From positions 42,805-106,804 of the forward strand of contig JAJDBQ010000133.1 of NCBI GenBank assembly GCA_029261255.1: DNA of 64,000 bases. Reading direction: 5' to 3'. This DNA comes from Nitrospirales bacterium (lineage in GTDB: Bacteria; Nitrospirota; Nitrospiria; Nitrospirales; UBA8639). Below the pieces are notes generated by a model. That model was not told where the DNA came from and made no database searches. It saw only the letters and a list, made by a program, of their open reading frames with translations. The translations under genes and the position numbers were made by a program. How positions within the stretch are numbered: the stretch's first letter is position 1; each line of letters opens with the position of its first letter. Positions 45,430-53,311 of the stretch are shown in pieces.

Positions 45430-45781
45430 TCCCTGTTCCTACGAATGTGATCAGTATTTCAATGAGCGAATGTTCAAGTGGACCTAGTCGGCTAAACAAT
45501 AAGATACAAAATCCGATGGCTAAGATTATCACAGGCTTCCATTGTTTATGGGAAGCAAATGTAAACGCGACTCCACTAAAGGCGAAGAGTCCAACAAATC
45601 CAATCATGACCCATTCAAAGAAATGAGCTGGCTCCGATGGTTCCATTCCAGCATGCCATTGGGCGCCCCCTGTGACAAACGGGAGAACCATGAGAAGAAC
45701 AGGTGTGATGGCACATTCGATGGCGCACAAGGTAGAGGCTACAATACCTATTTTCGCCAGCTTGACCCGCAAAGATTTCAT
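45356..45781 (-). CDS. MerC-family membrane protein (copy 2)
   Basis: A 141-residue protein with four membrane helices, 'STLCAIECAITPVLLMVLP' (MerC motif with Cys pair) and a tail 'MLNRRLIQHCACHSHH'. It differs clearly from copies 1 and 3 and has no fur partner; it may carry another metal or act independently. A tiny membrane peptide gene lies upstream on the same strand. The 3' end overlaps the tail of the COG0523 stump on the other strand, as expected after a rearrangement. Confidence 0.75.
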   Translation of the reverse strand: MKSLRVKLAKIGIVASTLCAIECAITPVLLMVLPFVTGGAQWHAGMEPSEPAHFFEWVMIGFVGLFAFSGVAFTFASHKQWKPVIILAIGFCILLFSRLGPLEHSLIEILITFVGTGIMIWAGMLNRRLIQHCACHSHHTA

Positions 45782-45825
45782 TTTGCTTCTAGCTCTACAG
45801 TCTGTAGTGAAGGGTTCAGCCGAAG

Positions 45826-45939
45826 TTAACGTAATCGAAACCCAACATGTATGAGCATGAGACCGAAGAAGGACAGCCCAAATGCAGGCCGCACAATCGA
45901 AAGCAATAGGAGAAGGTCAACAAACAAACTTAATTTCAT
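45826..45939 (-). CDS. 37-residue single-helix membrane peptide
   Basis: Frame 'MKLSLFVDLLLLLSIVRPAF' followed by 'GLSFFGLMLIHVGFRLR', hydrophobic throughout with a basic end. It lies 45 bases upstream of the merC-like gene on the same strand. It could be a small membrane partner, a leader peptide or a remnant. The ribosome-binding site is weak. Confidence 0.35.
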   Translation of the reverse strand: MKLSLFVDLLLLLSIVRPAFGLSFFGLMLIHVGFRLR

Positions 45940-46656
45940 CTTGAGGGAATAACTGGATTGGTAATGTGTGACTATTAGTTAATATCGGAAGAAAAGAAAA
46001 AAGGCTTAAGCCGTAGCAAGGGCTAGAATCTTGAAGCAATTCGTTTGAAAATACTGACTGTTCGTCTGAATAAAACAACCATTCACGAGGAACCGATTGA
46101 AGGAGGAGTTCTCCTCCTCGTAAGTTGTCACGAAAGTCTATGAGATTTTGATATTGATACAGCCAGTAGAAACGATGCGGTGATCAGTCTTCTTGTGCGG
46201 CCGCCTGGATGTGTGTCCGGATCAACTGCCTTGCCTCAGATGTATCCTCCTGTTCCTTTTATTAGGCAAATGCAACGAAACGTATTTTCATCTGTAGAAG
46301 GCAGAGATGTCTGTTGTGGCGAGTGACTGTCCATTGCCAGTTTGAGTATAAAGCAAAAGGGCAAATTGAAAAGGGCCAATGCTTTTAGGAAAAGACAACT
46401 GCTCTTAGGCTAGATGGGTATCAACCTAGGTGGTGATTATATGGGTTGCTAGCGGTGACCTTAACCAAGAGGCCGAGGGCTCATTCTCTTCCTTTCCACT
46501 TGAGCATACTCCTTTCTTGAACAATATCCCAAACGAGTTCGGCTCTGTTCTTTCATGACGTTCCTGTTTGTGAACGTTGGTCCTGAAGATGCAGAGGCGG
46601 TGGCGACAAAAATTCAATAACCCTCATTCGATTTCAACTACGGTCCTGACTTAGTC
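45940..46656. other. Gap upstream of the ZIP gene
   Basis: About 720 bases without a gene. Contains LytTR-like box D (46057-46087). The other short ORFs show no motifs. Confidence 0.45.
46057..46087 (+). promoter_or_regulatory. Putative LytTR box D
   Basis: ACTGTTCGTC and ACCATTCACG start 21 bases apart with a spacer ending AAAACA, as in box A. It points toward the ZIP gene, although 570 bases away. Confidence 0.5.
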
Positions 46657-47391
46657 ATGCAGTCTTATTTGCTTGCTGGCCTCGCGGCCATCATTACGTT
46701 GGGTGCAGGATTTCTTGCGTTGCAGATGCGGGCGCACAAGTCCCTCCGCTTGACATTTTGTGCAGGCGCCTTAATCGCAGGTGCGCTATTGAATGTGTTA
46801 CCTGATGTGTTGGTGATGCTGGAAGCAGAAACCAGTCATTGGCATCACCATCATTTATTCTTTTCGTGCATCGTCGGGTTCCTTGGTTTTTACTTTCTAG
46901 AATACGCGACACCGCATAGTGAAACCCATGAAGGTCCCACACATTATCGCCATCGGCATCAGACAGGTATCTGGGGAAGTGTTGGAATTGGGCTACACAG
47001 TTATTTTGATGGATTTGTCCTTGGCCAGGCGTTTCAGGCTGGAGAAAAAACAGGTATGGCTATCGCCATGGCCGTCCTTCTGCATAAATTAGTCGATGGT
47101 ATCAGCACTGTGGGAATTATGGTGAGTACACACCATTCGGTGTCCTCAACGCGTGCGGTTCTTATTCTCATTGCCTTAGCCCCATTGCTTGGAGTGAGCA
47201 CCCAAGAGTTTTTCGTGTTGACTAAACCATGGTTAGCTCTATTGTTGGCATGGTTTGCTGGCGGCTTTCTCTATCTTGGTGCCTGCAGCCTTTTGCCGGC
47301 TGCCCACGAAGGTCATCAGCCTCAATGGTTGCCGTTGGTTACGTTACTGGGAAGCGTGTTTATTTATGGCATTCATTTGTTAGCGGATTGA
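46657..47391 (+). CDS. ZIP-family divalent metal transporter
   Basis: A 244-residue inner-membrane protein with about eight helices. The ZIP metal sites are 'GLHSYFDGFVLGQAF' in helix 4 and 'LLHKLVDGISTVGIM' in helix 5. A His cluster 'HWHHHH' and 'HRHRHQT' lie in loops. ZIP proteins bring Zn(II) or Fe(II) into the cytoplasm. With the decayed ZIP copy at 43.6 kb this is the surviving family member of the island. The sequence after ATG is a normal first helix ('YLLAGLAAIITLGAGFLAL'). Confidence 0.9.
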   Translation: MQSYLLAGLAAIITLGAGFLALQMRAHKSLRLTFCAGALIAGALLNVLPDVLVMLEAETSHWHHHHLFFSCIVGFLGFYFLEYATPHSETHEGPTHYRHRHQTGIWGSVGIGLHSYFDGFVLGQAFQAGEKTGMAIAMAVLLHKLVDGISTVGIMVSTHHSVSSTRAVLILIALAPLLGVSTQEFFVLTKPWLALLLAWFAGGFLYLGACSLLPAAHEGHQPQWLPLVTLLGSVFIYGIHLLAD

Positions 47392-47598
47392 TCGAAAACA
47401 CATTCATGTATTGTCAGTCTTGTTACTGCTGATACGAAGAGAAGAAGATGGGATTGGAGATTTGAACCCAATCACCGGATTTCTGGGTAAGTTTTTTGAC
47501 TGGCAACCTGCTTTCCCCTCACCTTAACTTCAGGCGGTAGAATCAAAGAAAACTTCTAGCAGAACTGTCCACTTCGATCAGCACAGCGACGTCAATCG

Positions 47599-47628
47599 AC
47601 AGTTGGCTGGAAGAAACAGCCATTCATT
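47599..47628 (+). promoter_or_regulatory. Putative LytTR box E, upstream of the second fur
   Basis: ACAGTTGGCT and GCCATTCATT start 20 bases apart, about 75 bases before the fur paralogue. A nearby inverted repeat TGCAC-TACT-GTGCA (47656-47669) may be a Fur-family site with altered sequence. Confidence 0.4.
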
Positions 47629-47703
47629 TACATTGACGTGCGGATGATAAAAATTTGCACTACTGTGCATTATTATCTCATTCACAATGTAGAGTTTCTC
47701 AGT

Positions 47704-48144
47704 ATGAGCCAAAAGCTAAAGCTCGCAGCCGTACAATATAGACAACAATTGCGGGATTTGGGGTACCGCTTCACGCGACCGCGTGAAGCAGTCCTACGTA
47801 CGGTCTTCGAGGCTGATCATCCCATGACCGCGTCTGAGGTATTTGAACAACTTCAGCAAAATAATACGAGAATTGACTTAGCCACGGTATACCGGAACCT
47901 ACACGTATCATTAGATCTGGGATTAGTGGTGCAATTGGGTTTTGCTTATGAAGGCCAACTTCGATATGCCTGGTCTAAACAACAAGATCACACACAGTAT
48001 GTGCGATGTGAACAATCCGCTGACATCGTCTCCTTGCCAGTACCCTACCTAAAACACCTGCAACATTTCATACGAGACAAAACGGGGTTTTTGGTCAATC
48101 TCCAGTCTTTTGAACTCAGCGGATTATGCCCAGACTGTCAGTAA
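47704..48144 (+). CDS. Degenerate Fur-family regulator (second copy)
   Basis: A 146-residue Fur homologue. The winged-helix part is well kept ('GYRFTRPREAVLRTVFEADH', 'DLATVYRNLHVSLDLGLV'), but metal positions differ from copy 1: 'LHHEG' is 'FAYEG', the four-His run is 'DHTQY', and the first CxxC is CEQS. The last CxxC (CPDC) remains. It may therefore repress or activate without the usual zinc sensing. The start MSQKLKLAAVQ was chosen over the upstream GTG because the ORF otherwise runs through the promoter. A merC gene follows, as in copy 1. Confidence 0.8.
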   Translation: MSQKLKLAAVQYRQQLRDLGYRFTRPREAVLRTVFEADHPMTASEVFEQLQQNNTRIDLATVYRNLHVSLDLGLVVQLGFAYEGQLRYAWSKQQDHTQYVRCEQSADIVSLPVPYLKHLQHFIRDKTGFLVNLQSFELSGLCPDCQ

Positions 48145-48148
48145 GCCT

Positions 48149-48568
48149 ATGAACTCGATTGGGAATCGCTTGTCGCAAGTGGGGTCCTATGCATCGTTGG
48201 CGTGTGCTATTCATTGTGCACTGACTCCAATAGTGATCTTGACCTTACCGATCCTTACGACACATTTCTCTACAGAATGGAATACCGCTTTGAGTTCAAT
48301 ATTGGGGGAGACGGCTGAATGGTTGTTTCTCGGAGTGATTTGTTTGTTCGGAGGATTCGGCCTGCTGACCACCTATTCTATCCACCAAGATAAACGCCCC
48401 GGTTATCTTTCTGCAGTTGGGTTACTCTTGTTGCTACTCGCGAGATTCACGACGAATCATCTCAGCGCAGAGGAAATCACACTGGATGTACTAGGTGCGA
48501 GCCTCATCGCCTTGGCAGGATTCTGGAATCGTCGTCTATGCCAATGCTATAGCTGCAAGGGTGATTAA
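48149..48568 (+). CDS. MerC-family membrane protein (copy 3), paired with second Fur
   Basis: A 139-residue protein close to copy 1: 'GSYASLACAIHCALTPIVIL', 'EWLFLGVICLFGGFGLL' and the tail 'LGASLIALAGFWNRRLCQCY'. The terminal His cluster of copy 1 is reduced to 'QCYSCKGD'. It starts 4 bases after the fur stop. The fur-merC pair is therefore duplicated in this genome, with both partners diverged together. Confidence 0.78.
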   Translation: MNSIGNRLSQVGSYASLACAIHCALTPIVILTLPILTTHFSTEWNTALSSILGETAEWLFLGVICLFGGFGLLTTYSIHQDKRPGYLSAVGLLLLLLARFTTNHLSAEEITLDVLGASLIALAGFWNRRLCQCYSCKGD

Positions 48569-49257
48569 AAATCTAGAAAGGTGGACCACAGGCCCAAAAG
48601 AAACGATCATACGATTTAAGATTCGGTGAACACTTTCGTGAACAGGCGATGACAAGTAGCCATTGCTTCAACACTACATTCACGGCCACCACCACCTTCA
48701 GGCCGCTATGCTACAAAAGTATGGAAGCGAAGGATACCAGGTAGATGAAAACCGTGAAGAGCGGTGTCATGGCTAGTGAGATTACGGAGCGTTTCAGTAA
48801 AAATCAATTTCATCAAAATGCAGCTTGAGAGCATTAAATAAGAATTCGACAGAACATCCGTAACCGTCCTCTTTATTCCGTCACTCAGGTCAAAACAACC
48901 AGTCATGAAGATCATATTGTCGAAATCTAAAATAGGTACTCTCGGCAGTATGAACGTTTGCACACAACACATCATAGTTTGTAAAGCAATATAGGTTGAC
49001 GGCTAGGAAAGACTCTCGCCTCATCTTTTGCCTTCAAGTGCGCCTCATCCTGACCTGATTTATTCCATCCCTGAGGACATAATCCGAGAGGCTATCCCAG
49101 CGCAAGATGACAATCGCTTGACGGTTCAATTTTTCTACGATGCTTGAGGAAAGGGTGAAAATAAATCTGGGAAGCCAACAGAATCTGTGCTTGGAGAGAT
49201 AGAAATAAAAAATATAGTGCCTAGTCACTTGCCGTCTAACAGAAATAACAAGGAAGC
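48569..49257. other. Gap after the fur-merC pair
   Basis: About 690 bases. Contains LytTR-like box F. No credible gene. Confidence 0.45.
48877..48907 (+). promoter_or_regulatory. Putative LytTR box F
   Basis: TCCGTCACTC and ACCAGTCATG start 21 bases apart; the second half and the AAAACA spacer match boxes A and D. The next plus-strand gene is 350 bases away. Confidence 0.38.
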
Positions 49258-49596
49258 ATGAAAAAGGAACACGCACAACAGAAACCTCGAAACTCAAGAA
49301 CGGGTGAATGCACTCAGGTCTTGCGAATCGGAAGGCAAGACCTAAAGCGACAGACTCGTACTGCCAGTTACGAGCACTCTGAACGAAAAAAATCGGCTAC
49401 CTCCCACACTTGCCCCCGGTGTCAGGGTTTTTTGGTCCAAGCATACTTCATGAATTCATTCGATTTGAGTTGTCTTTGGGGAACTGGGTGGCGTTGTCTT
49501 AATTGTGGGGTACTCATAGATTCGGTCATCATCGCAAACAAAACCTCTGCCGATCCAATCAAATCCTCACGGAAGCGTCCTCGCCCACTGAAGTAG
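49258..49596 (+). CDS. Small zinc-ribbon protein
   Basis: A 112-residue protein. A charged, basic N-terminal half is followed by a ribbon with two Cys pairs: 'CPRCQGFLVQAYF' and 'GWRCLNCGVLIDSVI'. Genes of this pattern recur in Nitrospira genomes (family recollection, not searched), where they are usually annotated as hypothetical. It could bind zinc or nucleic acid. A Zur-like palindrome begins 5 bases after its stop. AAGGA precedes the ATG. Confidence 0.7.
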   Translation: MKKEHAQQKPRNSRTGECTQVLRIGRQDLKRQTRTASYEHSERKKSATSHTCPRCQGFLVQAYFMNSFDLSCLWGTGWRCLNCGVLIDSVIIANKTSADPIKSSRKRPRPLK

Positions 49597-49600
49597 CACA

Positions 49601-49617
49601 TTGCAATTTCACTGCAA
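49601..49617. promoter_or_regulatory. Zur-like palindrome upstream of the PEP-CTERM gene
   Basis: TTGCAAT-TTC-ACTGCAA keeps the 7+3+7 geometry of the box with one mismatch between arms. It lies about 550 bases before the All3515-like gene, which is far for direct repression. Confidence 0.45.
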
Positions 49618-49996
49618 TGATTCGCTGAAGGCTGATGGCAGCCAAACGTCTCACACATACAAATCAAGAATTATCATTCAATATTTTTGGCGACATATTT
49701 TTCCATCACATGTTCTGCAACTTGAGATGACAGGCGTTTCATTTTGCCTAGAGCCTTTGACGCAAGAATTATGAGCACACAAAGGAAATGCTCAAAAAAA
49801 TAGAACACAAGACGTTGAATGATAGACCTCAGTTTATGCCAACATTTGGGACCATCGAATAAATAATTCTGCCATTCATGAAAAAGTCATTGCGGATATT
49901 GTGCGACTAACTATATTCAAGCTTTATTCATCAGTAGATTCAGATCAACCGCGATGAATGAAGGGCCACCAACAGGGAAGAAAAAATATTTTCCGT
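49618..49996. other. Leader and promoter region of the PEP-CTERM gene
   Basis: About 380 bases without a gene. Contains LytTR-like box I (49851-49880), and structured element B begins at its right edge. Confidence 0.45.
49851..49880 (+). promoter_or_regulatory. Putative LytTR box I, upstream of the PEP-CTERM gene
   Basis: ACCATCGAAT and GCCATTCATG start 20 bases apart, the same spacing as box E. It lies about 270 bases before the All3515-like start and upstream of element B, so it could control the transcript that carries that element. Confidence 0.42.
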
Positions 49997-50061
49997 GGGA
50001 GTGCCAGGGTGAAGGTTATTAGGAGTAGCGACCTCCTTTCCTTTGCCCTGGACACCCATTT
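49997..50061 (+). ncRNA. Structured leader element B, copy 2
   Basis: Matches 23650-23716. The closing stem CCAGGG/CCCTGG replaces TGCTGGG/CCCAGCA of copy 1 by compensatory changes. Inner pairs AAGG/CCTT and AGGAG/CTCCT are kept, and the loop CGACCTCCTT is conserved. It ends about 90 bases before the PEP-CTERM start, the position of a cis-regulatory leader. It matches no riboswitch class I know. Confidence 0.58.
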
Positions 50062-50150
50062 AACGAGGAGCTAGGAGAGCGCATGTGAGAGACGAGAAGC
50101 TACAGGTGAATCGAGAAATTACAAATTTTTACCACAAAAGGGGGTTCGTG

Positions 50151-51017
50151 ATGCCGATCCGTTCATTTCAAGTGTTTTGTATGATGTTGGTTTTCTGTAC
50201 AACAAACATGATTCTAGGTAGTAATGCCATGGCAATCTCTACGGATTTCTATGTCGCAATAGATAATCGTCCGTTGATTTCGTTTGGCGAATATGCGGGA
50301 CTTGCGAATCCCAATCAAGGACGTTTGACGTTTCTTTTGGCGCATCCTAACCAGGATCTCGCACGCAGTCATTTTCATCCGATTGGCGCATATGCTTATA
50401 CCGGACCAGTGGCAGCGCCAGTCGTGCAATCGACGAACAGTAATAATCGTATTCCTGAAACCTTTACAGGTCAGTCTCCTCTTCCCCTCGTGCCAGGAAC
50501 AGGGACCTACACCGATCAGCTCGTTAGTCAACATATACCCGGGCTGGAATACAGCAACCAGGCGATCACGTCGATTCAATCGCTGAATGGTTTTCCTGTC
50601 GGCTCAGTAGAATCATTTCTGTTCAATAGTTCTGGCGGAGGATATACGTCGAACCTCGATGGCGCCATCATCGCATTGGAGTTAGTTGATGTGACGGCCG
50701 GGTTGAGTGTCTACGATGAAACTGGCCAAAATATTTTCTCCAATCCGAGTGAACCGTATATCCTGGGAGACGGAAATTCTTTTCGTTTCACACCAACGTT
50801 TGGGGTAAATGCTGCTGCACCTCCCTCTTCTTACTCTGCCTCATTTCGATTATTGGATCTCGGCAGTGGGCCTACATATACAACGCTACCAGGTTCGGGG
50901 ACCTACAACGTTGATTTCCAGGCAGCGCCCGTTCCTGAGCCTTCAACGATGCTAATGTTGGGGACAGGTCTTATCGGCTTAATCAGTTGGCGATGGTCGA
51001 AACTCAAAACCGTCTGA
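50151..51017 (+). CDS. All3515-like PEP-CTERM protein, likely zinc-regulated
   Basis: A 288-residue exported protein. A signal sequence ('FQVFCMMLVFCTTNMILGS') is followed by a beta-rich domain with 'RPLISFGEYAGLANPNQGR', 'RLTFLLAHP' and 'HFHPIGAYAYTGP', and a C-terminal PEP-CTERM sorting tag ('VPEPSTMLMLGTGLIGL', helix, then basic residues). The pattern fits the All3515 family, named from a Zur-repressed cyanobacterial gene. The tag implies processing by an exosortase encoded elsewhere. The start was set at 50151 with AGGGGG upstream. The His residues may bind zinc. Confidence 0.75.
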   Translation: MPIRSFQVFCMMLVFCTTNMILGSNAMAISTDFYVAIDNRPLISFGEYAGLANPNQGRLTFLLAHPNQDLARSHFHPIGAYAYTGPVAAPVVQSTNSNNRIPETFTGQSPLPLVPGTGTYTDQLVSQHIPGLEYSNQAITSIQSLNGFPVGSVESFLFNSSGGGYTSNLDGAIIALELVDVTAGLSVYDETGQNIFSNPSEPYILGDGNSFRFTPTFGVNAAAPPSSYSASFRLLDLGSGPTYTTLPGSGTYNVDFQAAPVPEPSTMLMLGTGLIGLISWRWSKLKTV

Positions 51018-51043
51018 ACTGGACAACATAGAAACCGTTTCTG

Positions 51044-51075
51044 AGAGCCGCTTGTCATTATTGATGAGCGGCTCT
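51044..51075 (+). terminator. Hairpin after the PEP-CTERM gene
   Basis: AGAGCCGCT and AGCGGCTCT form a perfect 9-bp stem with a 14-base loop, 27 bases after the stop codon. Only a modest T content follows. Confidence 0.65.
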
Positions 51076-51109
51076 TATCGTTTGCTTCGCGCTTCACGCG
51101 TATTGTTCC

Positions 51110-51510
51110 ACCTATAGGCAGGGCCTTTTCCAAGAGGTTGAACACATCCTGCTCCATTTCATTGCTCACGAGTTTCTTCGTGTATCAGACGAACATACTT
51201 CGTTATCAGGTAATCCTTTTCCTCAAGATCTAGATCATGCAGGGACATGGATTCGTTATCTATCTAATGAAACAAAGGACGATTTTTCATAGTAGCGTGC
51301 GCATTATATTCATTCCCTACTAGGACCAAAACAAAAAGGTATATTGGATTGGGTAGATGGCCTGGTTAGTGGCAAAGCGACCGTCGGAGAAACTAACCAC
51401 TTGTGTTTTAAATTTGAATTGATTGAACGAGAGTGTGTGAAGCTGAATCGACTGACGTTGAAAGCGGACTCGGTAAACCTCATACGGCACGCAGAGGCGA
51501 TTATCTCTTC
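51110..51510 (+). pseudogene. Possible decayed gene of unknown function
   Basis: One frame reads naturally through 'EVEHILLHFIAHEFLRVSDE' and 'DLDHAGTWIRYLSNETKDDF', then two adjacent TAG codons, then 'RAHYIHSLLGPKQKGILDW' and 'LCFKFELIERECVKLNRL'. No family is recognised. It may be a broken gene cut off by the transposase that follows. Confidence 0.3.
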
Positions 51511-51513
51511 TAT

Positions 51514-52624
51514 TTATTCACCCATCGGTTTCCATTGGGCCTCAAATCCTAGCGCCACGCGTCGAGTATACCCGTGACGCAAGCCCCAGACCATCGGAAT
51601 GGCGTGGATTGGCCCCATTTCTCGCGACTGATACTCTCGCGCATCTTGTGTATCCTTATTGAGAAAACGATGAGTCCGACTCCTGTGGTAGTAGGCTAAA
51701 TAGCTTCGTAAGATTCGATGAAAATGAGTGGCGCTCAAGATGATCAGGCGGTCGAGACACTCTCGACGAATTGAGCCGATGATGCGCTCCACATAGGGGT
51801 TCTTCCAAGGAGATCGGGAAACGGTGCACATTTGCTCAATCCCCATCCCCTCAACTTTGCGCTGAAATTCATTCCTTAAATTCAATCTCGATCCCGCAAG
51901 ACATACTTTGGAACCGTGTCATAGGGAAAGGCCTCAACCATCTGTTGAGCCGTCCATTCCGCTGTAGGATGTTCTGGGATAGCGAAATGCAAAACTGCAC
52001 GCCGGTCAAGAGACAACACGAGAAAGACAGAGCGGACACGAAACGTCGCCGTGGGCCACGGTTAACAATTCAATGAAGACCATGTCAGACGCATGATTTC
52101 TCAGAAAGGTCTTCCATGATTGAGAGAGAGGCTTCCGATGCTGAATCATGTATTTGGATACAGTGGCTTGCGAAACATGACTGTCGAGTTTCAGCAGCTG
52201 CCCTTGAATCCGCTGAGCGCCCCACAACGGATTGGCTGGACTCATCGTTCGAATGAGACCTCATACCACTGGATCAATGAAGGGATATCCGGGCTTTTCA
52301 CTTTGGCTTTTCTAGGTCCAATAAAGTCAAAACCCCTGCCAGTGCTATCGAAGAACGGTCTCTGGTTGCACAAGGATACGAGCCTTTGCCCCGTGCAGCC
52401 GTACACGTAAGACCGTAACCCAGAAGAGGCGATCAAGACGAGTCAATTGTGGTCGTTTGGCCGAGTGATTCAATACCACCAAAAATTGCCAAAGCGCGAG
52501 GTTTTCGAAGAGTGGCTACTTCTGAGCCTAACAGACGGAGAGAAGCATGTTTCCAGCCCATTTCATTGTTCTCATCATAACTGGAAAGGGTTCCTGGATA
52601 GACGAAAATTTCCAAACGTTTCAA
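51514..52624 (-). pseudogene. Decayed integrase-core (DDE) transposase
   Basis: On the minus strand, pieces in several frames follow a known integrase-core transposase: an N-terminal part around 52.4 kb ('GFDFIGPRKAKVKSPDIPSL'), 'NPLWGAQRIQGQLLKLDSHV', 'SWKTFLRNHASDMVFIELL', 'EHPTAEWTAQQMVEAFPYDT', 'KYVLRDRD' and 'PWKNPYVERIIGSIRRECLD'. It ends 'YTRRVALG'. Stops and frame changes leave it dead. It lies between the PEP-CTERM gene and the second TonB receptor. Confidence 0.8.
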
Positions 52625-52645
52625 CGCGGATGAATAGAAGGAACA
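52588..52645. repeat. Dispersed repeat D, copy 1
   Basis: Shares GG-TAG-CG-AAATTT-CAA, GTTTCAA-GCGGATGAAT and an AAGGAA-end with 57961-58020. It sits upstream of the transposase remnant and may be an insertion-sequence end left at two places. Confidence 0.6.
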
Positions 52646-53311
52646 GGTTCATCACCACCAAACCATCCGTTCGTTATCAATTATTGACTGTTCATGAAAA
52701 AAAAATGGTAATCCATGCCCTTCACATTGTAAAAGCTCCCGCGACGACAGACCAGATGGCCTACCAGTCTGTCTTCTTTGGCTAACACCCAATATCCAAC
52801 AATTATATTCGAGGCGAGCTTGCGGACATTCGAAAGAGAGACGTTTTCTTTTTGTGTAATCAGGGACATCGAACGTTTCTCTTAGCGTTCAATATCCCGA
52901 TCTAATTTATTTAAACAGTTCAACGAGAATAAGACAAACGCCAATATGGGATTCCTGAACATATTCATGAGCGACAGGTGGATAATGAATCCTAGCGTGG
53001 GCCGCGCGAGAACTGATTACCAGCCTTTTGCTAGTTTTCATCTTGTCATACCTTGGATTCTCAATTCCAAAGAGCATTACCTGAAACATGACTTGCCGTT
53101 TCTTTCCCTCCACTCCATACAATTCGACCGCTCATCGGCCGAACAACCTGCCCAAAAATCTGGGAATGTAGCATGCATGATTAGAACGGCTTTCAAGCCT
53201 TATGGGATCTTTCCCCGCTTGTTCGTTTGCCCCACTACATAGGCTTCCCGAAGAAATTATTTAAATATTTATTTTCTATACTTGTTTAGGTGTAAAGGAG
53301 AGAAGAAAGAC
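52646..53311. other. Gap upstream of the second TonB receptor
   Basis: About 660 AT-rich bases without a gene. Contains LytTR-like box G at 52687-52717. Long AT stretch (TTATTTAAATATTTATTTTC) near 53258 could include the promoter. Confidence 0.45.
52687..52717 (+). promoter_or_regulatory. Putative LytTR box G
   Basis: ACTGTTCATG and GTAATCCATG start 21 bases apart, separated by an A9 run. About 600 bases upstream of the TonB receptor. Confidence 0.4.
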
